DNA of 6,545 nucleotides from Deltaproteobacteria bacterium (lineage in GTDB: Bacteria > Desulfobacterota > JAFDIG01): NCBI GenBank assembly GCA_019308145.1, contig JAFDIG010000243.1, forward strand, positions 1 to 6,545, given 5' to 3'. Shown one piece after another: positions 1-6,545 of the stretch. Position numbers and translations under genes: made by a program. The number at the start of each line of letters is the position of its first letter. Position 1 is the stretch's first letter. Below the pieces are notes generated by a model. The model was not told the origin of the DNA, ran no database searches, and was given only the letters and a program-made list of their open reading frames with translations.

Positions 1-408
1 ATTTTTTTTGTCAAATATGGCTATAGAAAACATCCCTGAAAGTTTTTTTAAAAAATCTATTCCCATCTCTTCATAGAGATGAACAATTACTTCTGTATCA
101 CTTTTTGTCTGAAAAATATGTCCATTTTTGATTAATTCCTCTCTTAGAGAAGGAAAATTGTATATCTCACCGTTTAATATAGTTAGGATAGATTTATCCT
201 CATTAAATATTGGTTGTTTCCCTGTAACAAGATCAATAATAGAAAGCCTTCTATGCCCTATACCAACTTTAAACCCATCTATATTTTCTATATAGAAACC
301 ATCATCATCAGGGCCTCTATGTGATAAGGTGTTGGCCATTTTTTTTAATAAGGGAAGGGATATCTCTTTTTTATTATCCCAACATATTATTCCACAAATT
401 CCGCACAT
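1..408 (-). CDS. asnB: AsnB-type asparagine synthase (glutamine-hydrolysing), N-terminal part, cut by window edge
   Basis: The first 136 residues are visible; the gene continues past the left edge. This is the class II glutamine amidotransferase (Ntn) domain that releases ammonia from glutamine. In full-length family members a C-terminal ATP-dependent synthetase domain uses it to amidate aspartate or another carboxylate. The protein opens with MCGICG, so Cys2 is the expected nucleophile after Met removal. Further family signatures are SHRGPDDDG (29-37), HRRLSIIDL (52-60, with the glutamine-binding Arg), NGEIYNF (79-85, oxyanion-hole Asn-Gly) and SDTEVIVHLYEE (103-114). The ATG at 408-406 is fixed by the need for Cys2 and has an AGGA motif five bases upstream. 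The gene overlaps the end of the upstream GT4 gene by 22 bases. AsnB paralogues are common in polysaccharide loci, where some may amidate sugars instead of making asparagine; the substrate cannot be read from this half. Confidence 0.95.
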   Translation of the reverse strand, partial: MCGICGIICWDNKKEISLPLLKKMANTLSHRGPDDDGFYIENIDGFKVGIGHRRLSIIDLVTGKQPIFNEDKSILTILNGEIYNFPSLREELIKNGHIFQTKSDTEVIVHLYEEMGIDFLKKLSGMFSIAIFDKKN

Positions 409-1595
409 TTATTTCCTAACCTCTGATAAATTTCTATCATCTTTTTTGCTGTTTCATCCCAAGAAAGACCTAATTTCTCTATTTTAACTCTGGCAGCTTT
501 TCCCATTGATTTCCTTAATCTCTCATCTTTGAGTAATCTTTTTATTGCTTCTAAAAAGGCTTTACTATTCTTTGGTGAAACCAAGATGCCTGTAATATTA
601 TCATCAATAAGTTCAGGAATGCCACCAACTCTTGTTGCAACAACTGGCTTAGCTCTGCTCATTGCCTCAAGAATAATGTTTGGTCTCCCTTCTGAAAAGC
701 TTGGAAGAACGATTATATCAGAGAGATCTATCCACGAGATAACTTCTTTATGCTCTTTATGACCGACTAAAATTATCTTATTTTCTATTCCTATCTTTTG
801 AGCTTTTTGCTCTATTAATTCTTCAAGTTCTCCTTTTCCTAAAAAGATAAAAGAACTTTTTTGATTTTTAATCTCTTTATCTTCTATAATTGAAAGAAGA
901 ATCTCTACACCTTTTGATTTTATAAGTCTTCCAACAAAAAGTATAATAGGAATTTTTAAGGGAAGAGAAAATTTTTTTCTTAAGGTTTCTTTTTCTTTTT
1001 CTGAAACCAATGGTTCAATATCAACACCATTGGGAACCAATAGAACTTTTTCTTTTGGGATTCCTAAAGATAGAACCTCTTTTTTCAACTCATCACTTAC
1101 AGTTGTTATCATATCCGCTTTTTTAAGGAAAAATTTAAAGATGTAGCGAAATAAAGAGATTTTGGAAAAAGCCATATCAGTGCCTCGTAGTGTAACTAAA
1201 ACTGGTTTTTTATGAAAAATACGGCTTAAGATTGCAATAATACCAGAGATTATCCAATTTGCATGTAATAGATCAGATCTTTTAGCAAAGTGAGTGGCTG
1301 CTATAAAGAATGATGTCATAAAAAAAGGTAAAAGAAGTATAAGAAAAGGGTTAGATTTTATATTTTCAACTATTCCATTACCATAGGCAAGTTTTTGCCA
1401 CTTTCTTATAAAGAAATAGTCAAAATAATGGACAAAAATTTCATTTTTTTTATTTTTTCTCTTTTTATCATCTGCAGGAGCTAACACTTCTACATGATGA
1501 TATTTTGCTATCTCCTTACAAAGTCTATAAACAAAGATGCCAGATGAATCTGTTTTATATCTGGGATATGATGTAGAAAGAACTCCTATTTTCAC
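387..1595 (-). CDS. Family 4 (GT-B fold) glycosyltransferase
   Basis: A complete 402-residue retaining glycosyltransferase that probably transfers a nucleotide-activated sugar to a glycan or lipid-linked acceptor at the cytoplasmic face of the inner membrane. The N-terminal Rossmann half begins MKIGVLSTSYPR and has an acceptor-side SSGIFVYRL loop (17-25). A strongly hydrophobic stretch at about 81-104 could dip into the membrane. The C-terminal donor-binding half shows VPNGVD (187-192), VGRLIKSKG (221-229), LVGHKEHKEV (276-285) and PSFSEGRPNIILEAMSRAKP (298-317), which contains the E-x7-E motif of GT4 enzymes (Glu302 and Glu310), followed by VGGIPELI. The start is a GTG that overlaps the stop of the GT2 gene (GTGA), with AAGGA six bases upstream. 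Length and motif order are normal for the family, and nothing appears broken. The donor sugar and acceptor cannot be told from sequence. Confidence 0.93.
   Translation of the reverse strand: MKIGVLSTSYPRYKTDSSGIFVYRLCKEIAKYHHVEVLAPADDKKRKNKKNEIFVHYFDYFFIRKWQKLAYGNGIVENIKSNPFLILLLPFFMTSFFIAATHFAKRSDLLHANWIISGIIAILSRIFHKKPVLVTLRGTDMAFSKISLFRYIFKFFLKKADMITTVSDELKKEVLSLGIPKEKVLLVPNGVDIEPLVSEKEKETLRKKFSLPLKIPIILFVGRLIKSKGVEILLSIIEDKEIKNQKSSFIFLGKGELEELIEQKAQKIGIENKIILVGHKEHKEVISWIDLSDIIVLPSFSEGRPNIILEAMSRAKPVVATRVGGIPELIDDNITGILVSPKNSKAFLEAIKRLLKDERLRKSMGKAARVKIEKLGLSWDETAKKMIEIYQRLGNKCAEFVE
414..417 (-). promoter_or_regulatory. Ribosome binding site of asnB
   Basis: AGGA on the minus strand lies five bases before the ATG at 408. 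It sits inside the last codons of the GT4 gene, which suggests translational coupling. It agrees with the start required by the catalytic Cys2. Confidence 0.55.
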
Positions 1596-2584
1596 TTCAA
1601 TTCCTTGTTGTACTCCATATCAAACCACATAGCAAAAAGAAGCATCTGGAGTCCAGCAACGGTGATGAAGCCATCGAAAAATAGAGCTGCTTGGGTAGAG
1701 AATGTTTTACAAAAATTTATTATATCAGGATGAGATGTAATATGATAGACAAAAATACGGCTAAAAATAATAAAAGCCCCCCACAACACCCCAAAAGGAA
1801 AAAGGAACAAACCAAAGAAGTAAAAGAAAACCAATGGATGAAAATCTCTTATAATATATTTTTGCGTAATTCTCCAAAAAAAACCTTTTAAAAGGAGCCA
1901 AGAGATAGTTGGGATAATTTTATAGATCTTCATCGAGGATTTTTCACCAACATTGTATATAGGAGTTACTGGTATATCCTTTACCTTGAAGTTATAAACA
2001 TTTAATTTTACAAGCAGATGGTTTGGATAACCATATCGTGGATAAAGACGTTCTAATCTTAGAGTTTTTAAGGCTTTTTTTGATATTGCAGTGAAACCTG
2101 CCTGAGAGTCGGCTATATGCCAATACCCAGATGCTATTTTTGTTAAAAGCGATAAAAAGGCATTACCAATATATCTAAGTTTAGGAATCATCTTCCATGC
2201 TTCACCACTAAAAAGGCGGTTCCCTTTCGTATAATCACACTCCTCAATCGCTATAGGATTTATAATATCTTTTAACTCTTCTGGGTTCATCTGACCATCG
2301 CCTGCCATAACAGCAACAATATCAAGATCAAGAGCTAATGCTTTATTATAACCAGTAATAATAGATGCTCCTACTCCTTTGTTTGTAGTATGTTTAATAA
2401 CTATTAATCTATTATTTTCTTTTTCTTTTAGCTCTTCAAGGATCTTAAAGGTATTATCATTACTTGCATCATCTACTGCTATTATATAATCAACATAAGA
2501 AGGCATATTATCTATTACCTTTGATATAAGTTTCTCTTCATTATAAGCGGGGACAACAACACCTATTTTCTTGCCTTTAAACAT
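1592..2584 (-). CDS. Family 2 glycosyltransferase, polyprenyl-phosphate type, with C-terminal membrane segments
   Basis: A 330-residue GT-A fold enzyme resembling dolichol/polyprenyl-phosphate sugar transferases (DPM1-like), which move a sugar from a nucleotide donor to a lipid-phosphate carrier at the inner membrane. Visible motifs are VPAYNEE (11-17), VDDASNDNT (37-45, nucleotide binding), TTNKGVGAS (66-74) and the metal-binding region MAGDGQMNPEEL (93-104, Asp96 in the DXD-equivalent position). DSQAGFTAISKKAL (159-172) is typical of the acceptor side. The C-terminus has a long hydrophobic block at about 249-277 and a second at 303-322, giving about two or three membrane spans. The ATG at 2584 has AGG six bases upstream. 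It starts 40 bases after the secretin stop and its own stop overlaps the GT4 start, so the two transferases are probably translated together. The specific sugar is unknown; a processive polysaccharide synthase is less likely because the QxxRW motif is absent. Confidence 0.9.
   Translation of the reverse strand: MFKGKKIGVVVPAYNEEKLISKVIDNMPSYVDYIIAVDDASNDNTFKILEELKEKENNRLIVIKHTTNKGVGASIITGYNKALALDLDIVAVMAGDGQMNPEELKDIINPIAIEECDYTKGNRLFSGEAWKMIPKLRYIGNAFLSLLTKIASGYWHIADSQAGFTAISKKALKTLRLERLYPRYGYPNHLLVKLNVYNFKVKDIPVTPIYNVGEKSSMKIYKIIPTISWLLLKGFFWRITQKYIIRDFHPLVFFYFFGLFLFPFGVLWGAFIIFSRIFVYHITSHPDIINFCKTFSTQAALFFDGFITVAGLQMLLFAMWFDMEYNKELK
1602..1606 (-). promoter_or_regulatory. Ribosome binding site of the GT4 gene (supports its GTG start)
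   Basis: Read on the minus strand, AAGGA lies six bases before the GTG at 1595-1593. It sits inside the end of the GT2 coding region. It supports the non-ATG start, which also gives the expected MKIGVLSTSYP beginning of a GT4 protein. Confidence 0.6.
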
Positions 2585-2624
2585 GGATGACCTATTTCTT
2601 ATCTATTTTGATTAAATGATTTTA

Positions 2625-4896
2625 TTATTTAAAAAGCTCTTTGAGCCTATTTAACCCTGGTTTTTTTATCTCTTTTTCATGTCTTTTAAACTCATCTTGA
2701 ATCTTCCTAAGTTTCCTAAGAAATTCATTAGTTATATTCCTTGATGTTTCCATATTGCTTATAACATGAGGGGTGAGCATCAAAACAAGCTCTTTTTTTG
2801 TTATAGTATCAGACCAGTATCCAAATAGAAAACCTAACAAAGGGATCGAATTTAAAAAAGGAACGCCTGACTGATCGGGATTTTTCTTTTGAGTCTTCTA
2901 TAAGTCCACCTATAACAAGGGTTTGTCCATTAAGTACAGATAATGTGGTGGATGCTTTCTTTTTCTTGAAAGCAGGAACATTTTGCAAGTTACCTAAAGT
3001 GGTATAACTAACCTTGCTGTCTTCTATACTTAAATCCAGAGTTACAAGCCCTTTTTCATTAATATGGGGAGTGACAGTAAGGATAATTCCTGTATCTCTG
3101 TATTCAATTGTACCTTCTATAACTCCAGTTGAAGCCCCTTCTTGTGTTGATGTATATGTATTCGTAAGTGTAGGTTGTTCTATACTCACGGTTATCTTTG
3201 CTTCTTTGTTGTCAGAAGCAAGTATATGAGGAGAGGATATTACATTTACATTTCCCTTAGCAGCTGATGCGTGTATGGCAGCTGCAAGTTTTCCTGCCTC
3301 TGCAATAGCGTATCTAAGCCCAGAGGTTATAGGTGATGTTAACATCCCTGTTGTTTCATCCATACTGGATGCTGTTCCGCCCATCCCTATAGTGTATGTC
3401 ATATTTTTAAAACGATCAGTAAAAGTAGACCATTCAAGGCCCATCTTTGTTTCATCATCTAATGTTATTTCTGCTAACATAACCTCGATAAGTACTTGTT
3501 TTGGATAGATATCTAATTTCTTTATTGTTTTTAGAATGGTTTTAAAATCCCTTCTTGTAGAACGAACCAATATTGCATTTGTTACAGGGTCAGCTACAAT
3601 AGTTACAGGGGACTCAAGTTTGCCAGTCAAACTTTTTGCTTTTTTTGTAGAAGTAGTTTTAGAGATGGTACTCTTTTTTGTTGGCGGAGTGCTTTTCCTT
3701 TTTGTTGGTGAAGTTGGTGTTAAAGGTTTTGAGGGATGAAGATATCGTTTTACTGTGGGCAGTTTTTCCTTTGCTTTAGCTCCTTTTAGATCAACAAATA
3801 TCTCTTTTAACACCTTTACAATATCCTCTGCTTTTCCATTCTGCACATAATAAACGTGGACCTCGACTGTTCCTTCTCCAACAGCGGTATCAATTGCCTT
3901 TATCCATTTTTCTATTGAGGGAATCATCTCAGGGAAAGTTGTAAGCATCAAAAGAGAATTTGAATACTCGATAGGAATAAAATATATACCAGAAAAACCT
4001 CTTCCTCTTTGTGGAGGATTAAAAGGTCCAAAGATCTCTTCAAGCTTTTTAGCAACTTCCACTACATCTATATGTTGAATAGAATAAAGTCTCATATGAA
4101 CTTTTGAGAAGATATTTACATCTAAAAGGTCTATAATTGATATTAGTTTTTTTAGGTTTGACGCATAATCAGAAATTATTAAGGAATTTGCACCTGGCAC
4201 GTCAGCAATTTTCCCACCTTTAGAAAGATATGGAATAATAACACGTTTTACTTGATCAGGGGCGATATATTTTAAGGGGATTATTTGAACCATATAAGGA
4301 TCTGTTGGTCGTATTGGTGGTTTCTTACCAAAGGTTACAGGGGAAGGCCCCTTTAATGCAACTTTTAAAGGCATTATATGATAAATAGATCCTTCTTTTT
4401 CAACAGAAAAACCATTTATTCTCATCAAAGTGGTAAAAATAGGGAAGAGGTCCTTATCCTCTACTTCACCTTTTGTATGTAAACTTACTTTTCCGGCAAC
4501 ATTAGGATCTAATATATAACTAAAATTTAAAAGATTAGCAAAAGTCTCTATAACTTCCTTTATATCTGCGTTATCAAAGTTAAGCTCTACCCTTTTTTTA
4601 CCTTCTTTTTTCCCTGTTATTCCAGGATAGACTTCAGGTTTTGTTTGTTTTTTTACCTTTTTTTTCTCTAAAGGAGAATGTTTTAAAAGGATAAAGGGCT
4701 TTTTCTTTTGCTTTTTTGAGGTAATAGGTGTGGAAGTGAATTCACTCTTTTTTTCTTTTTCTATCTTTTCTTTTTTTACCACTTGCTTTGTTTGAGTTAT
4801 ATTTTTAGGGACAGCTGATTTTTTATTTAATGAAGCACATCCACTCCATGCTATTAAAAGTAAAAAGGTAAAAAATAAAAGAACTACTCTTTTCAT
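2625..4896 (-). CDS. gspD: Type II secretion outer-membrane secretin GspD, interrupted by an apparent +1 frameshift
   Basis: GspD multimers form the outer-membrane channel of the type II secretion system. From the ATG at 4896 the protein shows a hydrophobic signal with a Cys at 20 (WSGC-ASL, a possible lipoprotein site), a Lys-rich linker (21-100), N0 (about 102-178), N1 (203-262), N2 (266-340), and N3 (344-466) split by a Ser/Thr/Pro/Lys-rich insert (388-427). The secretin barrel domain then runs from about 467 and includes SSPHILASDNKEAKITV (554-570) and TLSVLNGQTLVIGGLI (651-666). After EKS (671-673) the frame becomes nonsense and stops at 2809. The expected ending, SGVPFLNSIPLLGFLFG followed by KKELVLMLTPHVIS, continues in the next frame to a TAA at 2625. 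Dropping one base gives 756 residues, a normal GspD length. The C-terminal part shows no decay, so a sequencing or assembly error or a very recent mutation is likely. Presence of N2 and N3 and absence of AMIN domains argue against PilQ. The gene starts 13 bases after gspC. Confidence 0.92.
2873..2881 (-). other. Frameshift site in gspD (one extra base, probably in the G run at 2877-2879)
   Basis: On the minus strand the frame reads GAA AAA TCC CGA TCA GTC AGG CGT, giving EKSRSVRR. Removing one C of the CCC at 2879-2877 gives AAA TCC GAT CAG TCA GGC GTT CCT, that is KSDQSGVP, which runs straight into the conserved secretin motif. The downstream frame has a stop at 2900-2898, so the switch must occur between there and about 2864. 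The exact base is inferred. Confidence 0.8.
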
Positions 4897-4904
4897 ATGA
4901 TATT

Positions 4905-4910
4905 CTCCTT
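4905..4910 (-). promoter_or_regulatory. Ribosome binding site that sets the gspD start at 4896
   Basis: AAGGAG on the minus strand lies eight bases before the ATG at 4896-4894. The first base of the motif is the last base of the gspC stop codon. This strong site, plus a signal peptide beginning exactly at MKRVVLLFFTF, decides against the longer ATG start at 4932, which would add 12 polar residues ahead of the signal. Confidence 0.8.
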
Positions 4911-5668
4911 CAACGATTTTTTGGTTTTTCAAGCATCAAGAATCTTCTTTCAAACCTCTTTCTAATTGCTTCTGCCTTTTCTGGCGGCAAATGTCTTAAC
5001 CGTTCTTCTAATATCCTTCTTTGCTTTTCTATATCTATCCTCTTTCTTTTAACTCTTCTTTGTGGATAAGGAGCTCTTTTTGTTTTTCTCGTTCCTTTTA
5101 TTTCTATTCTTTCTTTACGGGCTATCGGGGATGGTTTCGGCTTTCTTACATATTTTACTGGAGGTTTAGACGGAGGAATACTTTTTCTAACTATTTTTAA
5201 CTTAACGCTGCCACTCCTACTAATAAGTAATATTTCGCCATCTATGATCTTTTTAATCTTATATTTTTCTATTAAATCTCCCTCTTTATAAGTCTTAATA
5301 TCTACAAGACCTTTTTTATTATCTTTTAATTTGATTATAGCGACACGGTAATTACCTCTAAGAAAAGTGCCAACTAATTCAAGTTTCTTTTTTAATTCAG
5401 AGCTACTGGTTACTCTTCTATCCTTTGTTTCGATTTCACCTTTTCTTTCAGGGGAGAAAAGATTTTTTTCTATGATAACATCATAATTAGTTCCAAATTT
5501 TTTAGGTGCTGGAAGAAGTCGTTTTTTAACCTTTTGTTTTAAAACAGGTAAATGAGGAGAATTAAGTTTACTTTCAGAAGGTAGTGAAAGCCACTCGTGA
5601 TAGAGTTTTATGCCTAAAAAAGTTATAATTATCACTAATATAATATTAATAACAAATTCTTTTTTCAT
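4910..5668 (-). CDS. gspC: GspC-like type II secretion protein with a basic C-terminal tail instead of PDZ
   Basis: A 252-residue bitopic inner-membrane protein expected to connect the T2SS inner-membrane platform to the N0 domain of GspD. Residues 5-23 form one membrane anchor with a short cytoplasmic N-terminus. A proline/lysine linker (about 30-57) leads to IIEKNLFSPER (65-75), a hallmark of GspC/PilP-type proteins. A small beta-rich homology region follows (about 93-161), with LELVGTFLRGNYRVAII and a later EGDLIEKYKIKKI stretch. No PDZ domain or typical GspC coiled coil follows. Instead there is a very basic Pro/Lys/Arg region (162-212) and a predicted helix (213-247) containing RHLPPEKAEAIRKRFERR. 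The start ATG overlaps the gspM stop (ATGA); a GGGA-containing purine stretch lies just upstream. PilP of type IV pili is the main alternative, since PilP has a similar fold, but the GspD next door favours GspC. Confidence 0.8.
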   Translation of the reverse strand: MKKEFVINIILVIIITFLGIKLYHEWLSLPSESKLNSPHLPVLKQKVKKRLLPAPKKFGTNYDVIIEKNLFSPERKGEIETKDRRVTSSSELKKKLELVGTFLRGNYRVAIIKLKDNKKGLVDIKTYKEGDLIEKYKIKKIIDGEILLISRSGSVKLKIVRKSIPPSKPPVKYVRKPKPSPIARKERIEIKGTRKTKRAPYPQRRVKRKRIDIEKQRRILEERLRHLPPEKAEAIRKRFERRFLMLEKPKNR

Positions 5669-6267
5669 TTTTTCCCTTTTGCCATGAATCCAACAACAAC
5701 GACTCTAGTCCATATATTTAAATTTTCCTGTCTTCTTCTTATTCTTCTTGCCTTTATAGTGATTTTTTCTATCAATAGTTTATATCTAAAATTTTCAATA
5801 TTGAATAAAAAATTTTTAAGGGAATTTATATTGCATCTAAAATTCATTTCTACAGGAATGATTATGATGCCTGATTTTTCTTTTTCAGGTAACACTTTTG
5901 TCGAATTTATAGTTATCTGATTATCTTTTGCTATCTTTTTCATTATATCTTGAATGTTTGCAGCTACAATAGAAGGAGCAGAGGAGGGGAAAAAGGCTTT
6001 TTCCCTTTGATCAATCTTTCTTTTAATTTCCATTTTTTCTTTTTCAATCTTTTCGTACCGAGTTAAAAGATCATTATATTTTTCTATTAATCTTTTATAA
6101 TCTGCTATATTTTGGTTTAATCTCTTTTTATATCCAATGATAGGGGAGACAATGGCAAAATATAATAATAATATTACTAAAATAGTTATACTTATCCAGA
6201 TTAATCTTTTCTTTTTATCAGGATTAGTTAAATAGTTCTTAAATCTGTCTATTTGCATATTACTCAT
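5665..6267 (-). CDS. gspM: GspM-like (PilO-like) type II secretion platform protein
   Basis: A 200-residue bitopic protein with a short basic cytoplasmic N-terminus, one membrane span at about 22-43, a charged coiled-coil helix (about 46-90) and a C-terminal periplasmic ferredoxin-like domain (about 98-195). That domain has alternating beta strands such as SGIIIIPVEMNFRC (132-145) and WTRVVVVGFMAKG (186-198). This is the architecture of GspM and PilO, which pair with GspL or PilN through the same fold to build the inner-membrane platform. The family has low sequence identity, so the call rests on architecture and on position between a PilN-domain gene and gspC/gspD. The ATG at 6267 overlaps the preceding stop (ATGA) and has AAGGTG seven bases upstream, so translation is probably coupled. 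Assignment to T2SS over a pilus system is inferred from the secretin. Confidence 0.78.
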   Translation of the reverse strand: MSNMQIDRFKNYLTNPDKKKRLIWISITILVILLLYFAIVSPIIGYKKRLNQNIADYKRLIEKYNDLLTRYEKIEKEKMEIKRKIDQREKAFFPSSAPSIVAANIQDIMKKIAKDNQITINSTKVLPEKEKSGIIIIPVEMNFRCNINSLKNFLFNIENFRYKLLIEKITIKARRIRRRQENLNIWTRVVVVGFMAKGKK

Positions 6268-6545
6268 TCTAATTCACCTTTTATAGAAAATCTCTCTTTT
6301 GAATCCCCACGTCCACGTATTATAGATGAAGTAAATTTTACATTCTTAAACAATGGAGATTTTTCCAATATGGAAATAAGATCTGCTGCTGAATCGGCTC
6401 TGCCGGATATTGTAATTTGATTTTTATTAAAATCCAAGCTTTCTATATAAGCGGTTTCAGGAATTAACACTGTAAGTTCCTTTAAAATATTTAAAAAAGA
6501 GAGATCCCATCTTATTATTTTATCAATCATCTCGATCTTCTTTTT
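6264..6545 (-). CDS. gspL: GspL-like / PilN-domain protein, C-terminal part, cut by window edge
   Basis: The reading frame is open to the right edge of the window, so the 93 visible residues are the end of a longer protein. They match the C-terminal periplasmic ferredoxin-like part of the PilN/GspL family. A helix (about WDLSFLNILKELTVLIP) is followed by a strand pair AYIESLDFNKNQITISGRA, a second helix ADLISILEKSPLFKNV, and a last strand with the typical ending ERFSIKGELE. In this family a membrane span and coiled coil precede the domain, and GspL also has an actin-like cytoplasmic part that recruits the ATPase GspE; neither is visible here. The domain is expected to pair with the GspM-like protein encoded directly downstream. 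An ATG at 6530 exists, but it falls mid-domain and the frame continues upstream of it, so it is unlikely to be the true start. PilN is the alternative name. Confidence 0.75.
   Translation of the reverse strand, partial: KKKIEMIDKIIRWDLSFLNILKELTVLIPETAYIESLDFNKNQITISGRADSAADLISILEKSPLFKNVKFTSSIIRGRGDSKERFSIKGELE
6275..6280 (-). promoter_or_regulatory. Ribosome binding site of the gspM-like gene
   Basis: AAGGTG on the minus strand lies seven bases before the ATG at 6267, within the last codons of the preceding gene. It supports this ATG over the in-frame Met at residue 4. Confidence 0.55.

Noticed and set aside
1691..1891. Plus-strand open frame opposite the membrane segments of the GT2
   Set aside because: Its composition is simply the complement of the hydrophobic C-terminus of the GT2; no family features.
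2585..2640. Terminator or promoter in the gap between gspD and the GT2
   Set aside because: The gap is AT-rich but has no stem-loop with a T run in the direction of transcription and no convincing -35/-10 pair.
2625..2840. A separate 71-residue gene (TTG start) downstream of gspD
   Set aside because: Its sequence is the conserved C-terminus of a secretin in the neighbouring frame, so it is part of the frameshifted gspD.
2870..2881. Programmed +1 frameshift as a regulatory device in gspD
   Set aside because: The site does not resemble the known bacterial +1 site (prfB type, with an in-frame stop and a spaced internal Shine-Dalgarno); a single-base error in a short G run is simpler.
3014..3739. 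Three plus-strand open frames (3014-3229, 3275-3508, 3536-3739)
   Set aside because: They lie wholly opposite the well-supported secretin domains, show no recognisable protein features and are explained as shadows of that gene.
4897..4932. An upstream ATG at 4932 that would extend GspD by 12 residues into gspC
   Set aside because: The ATG at 4896 has a strong AAGGAG site at the right distance and begins exactly at a signal peptide; the extension is polar and would bury the signal.
6264..6530. A stand-alone 88-residue gene starting at 6530
   Set aside because: The frame stays open to the window edge and the protein is only the end of a PilN/GspL domain, so it is a partial larger gene.

Overview
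The window is AT-rich (roughly one-third G+C by eye). Every gene I can support lies on the minus strand, packed head to tail with short overlaps, so it reads as one long polycistronic stretch running from high to low coordinates. A secretin with periplasmic N-domains shows that the host is a diderm (two-membrane) bacterium. The Lys/Ile-rich proteins and heavy use of AGA and ATA codons fit a low-GC lineage. A deltaproteobacterium-like or candidate-phylum organism is a guess; nothing here fixes the taxonomy.

Right-hand part (about 6545 to 2625): a type II secretion (T2SS) assembly block in the order GspL-like (its C-terminal end only, cut by the window edge), GspM-like, GspC-like, GspD secretin. 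GspL and GspM are bitopic inner-membrane proteins of the assembly platform, GspC links the platform to the outer membrane, and GspD is the outer-membrane channel. The gene order mirrors pilN-pilO-pilP-pilQ of type IV pili. The N0-N1-N2-N3 layout of the secretin and the GspC-type homology region favour T2SS.

The secretin gene carries an apparent +1 frameshift near position 2877. The reading frame that starts at 4896 ends at 2809 in nonsense sequence. The canonical secretin C-terminus continues in the neighbouring frame down to 2625. One extra base, most simply in the three-base G run at 2877-2879, would account for it. With that base removed the protein would be 756 residues long.

Left-hand part (about 2584 to 1): after a 40-base gap without an obvious terminator come a membrane-anchored family 2 glycosyltransferase, a family 4 (GT-B) glycosyltransferase and the glutaminase half of an AsnB-type asparagine synthase, which runs off the left edge. 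These genes overlap one another and look like part of a surface polysaccharide or glycan locus. Whether they are functionally tied to the secretion system or simply adjacent cannot be decided from the sequence.

No RNA genes, insertion sequences, CRISPR arrays, attachment sites or origins were seen, and there is no gene-free stretch longer than about 40 bases. The points most worth checking are the secretin frameshift and the PDZ-less, basic C-terminal tail of the GspC-like protein.
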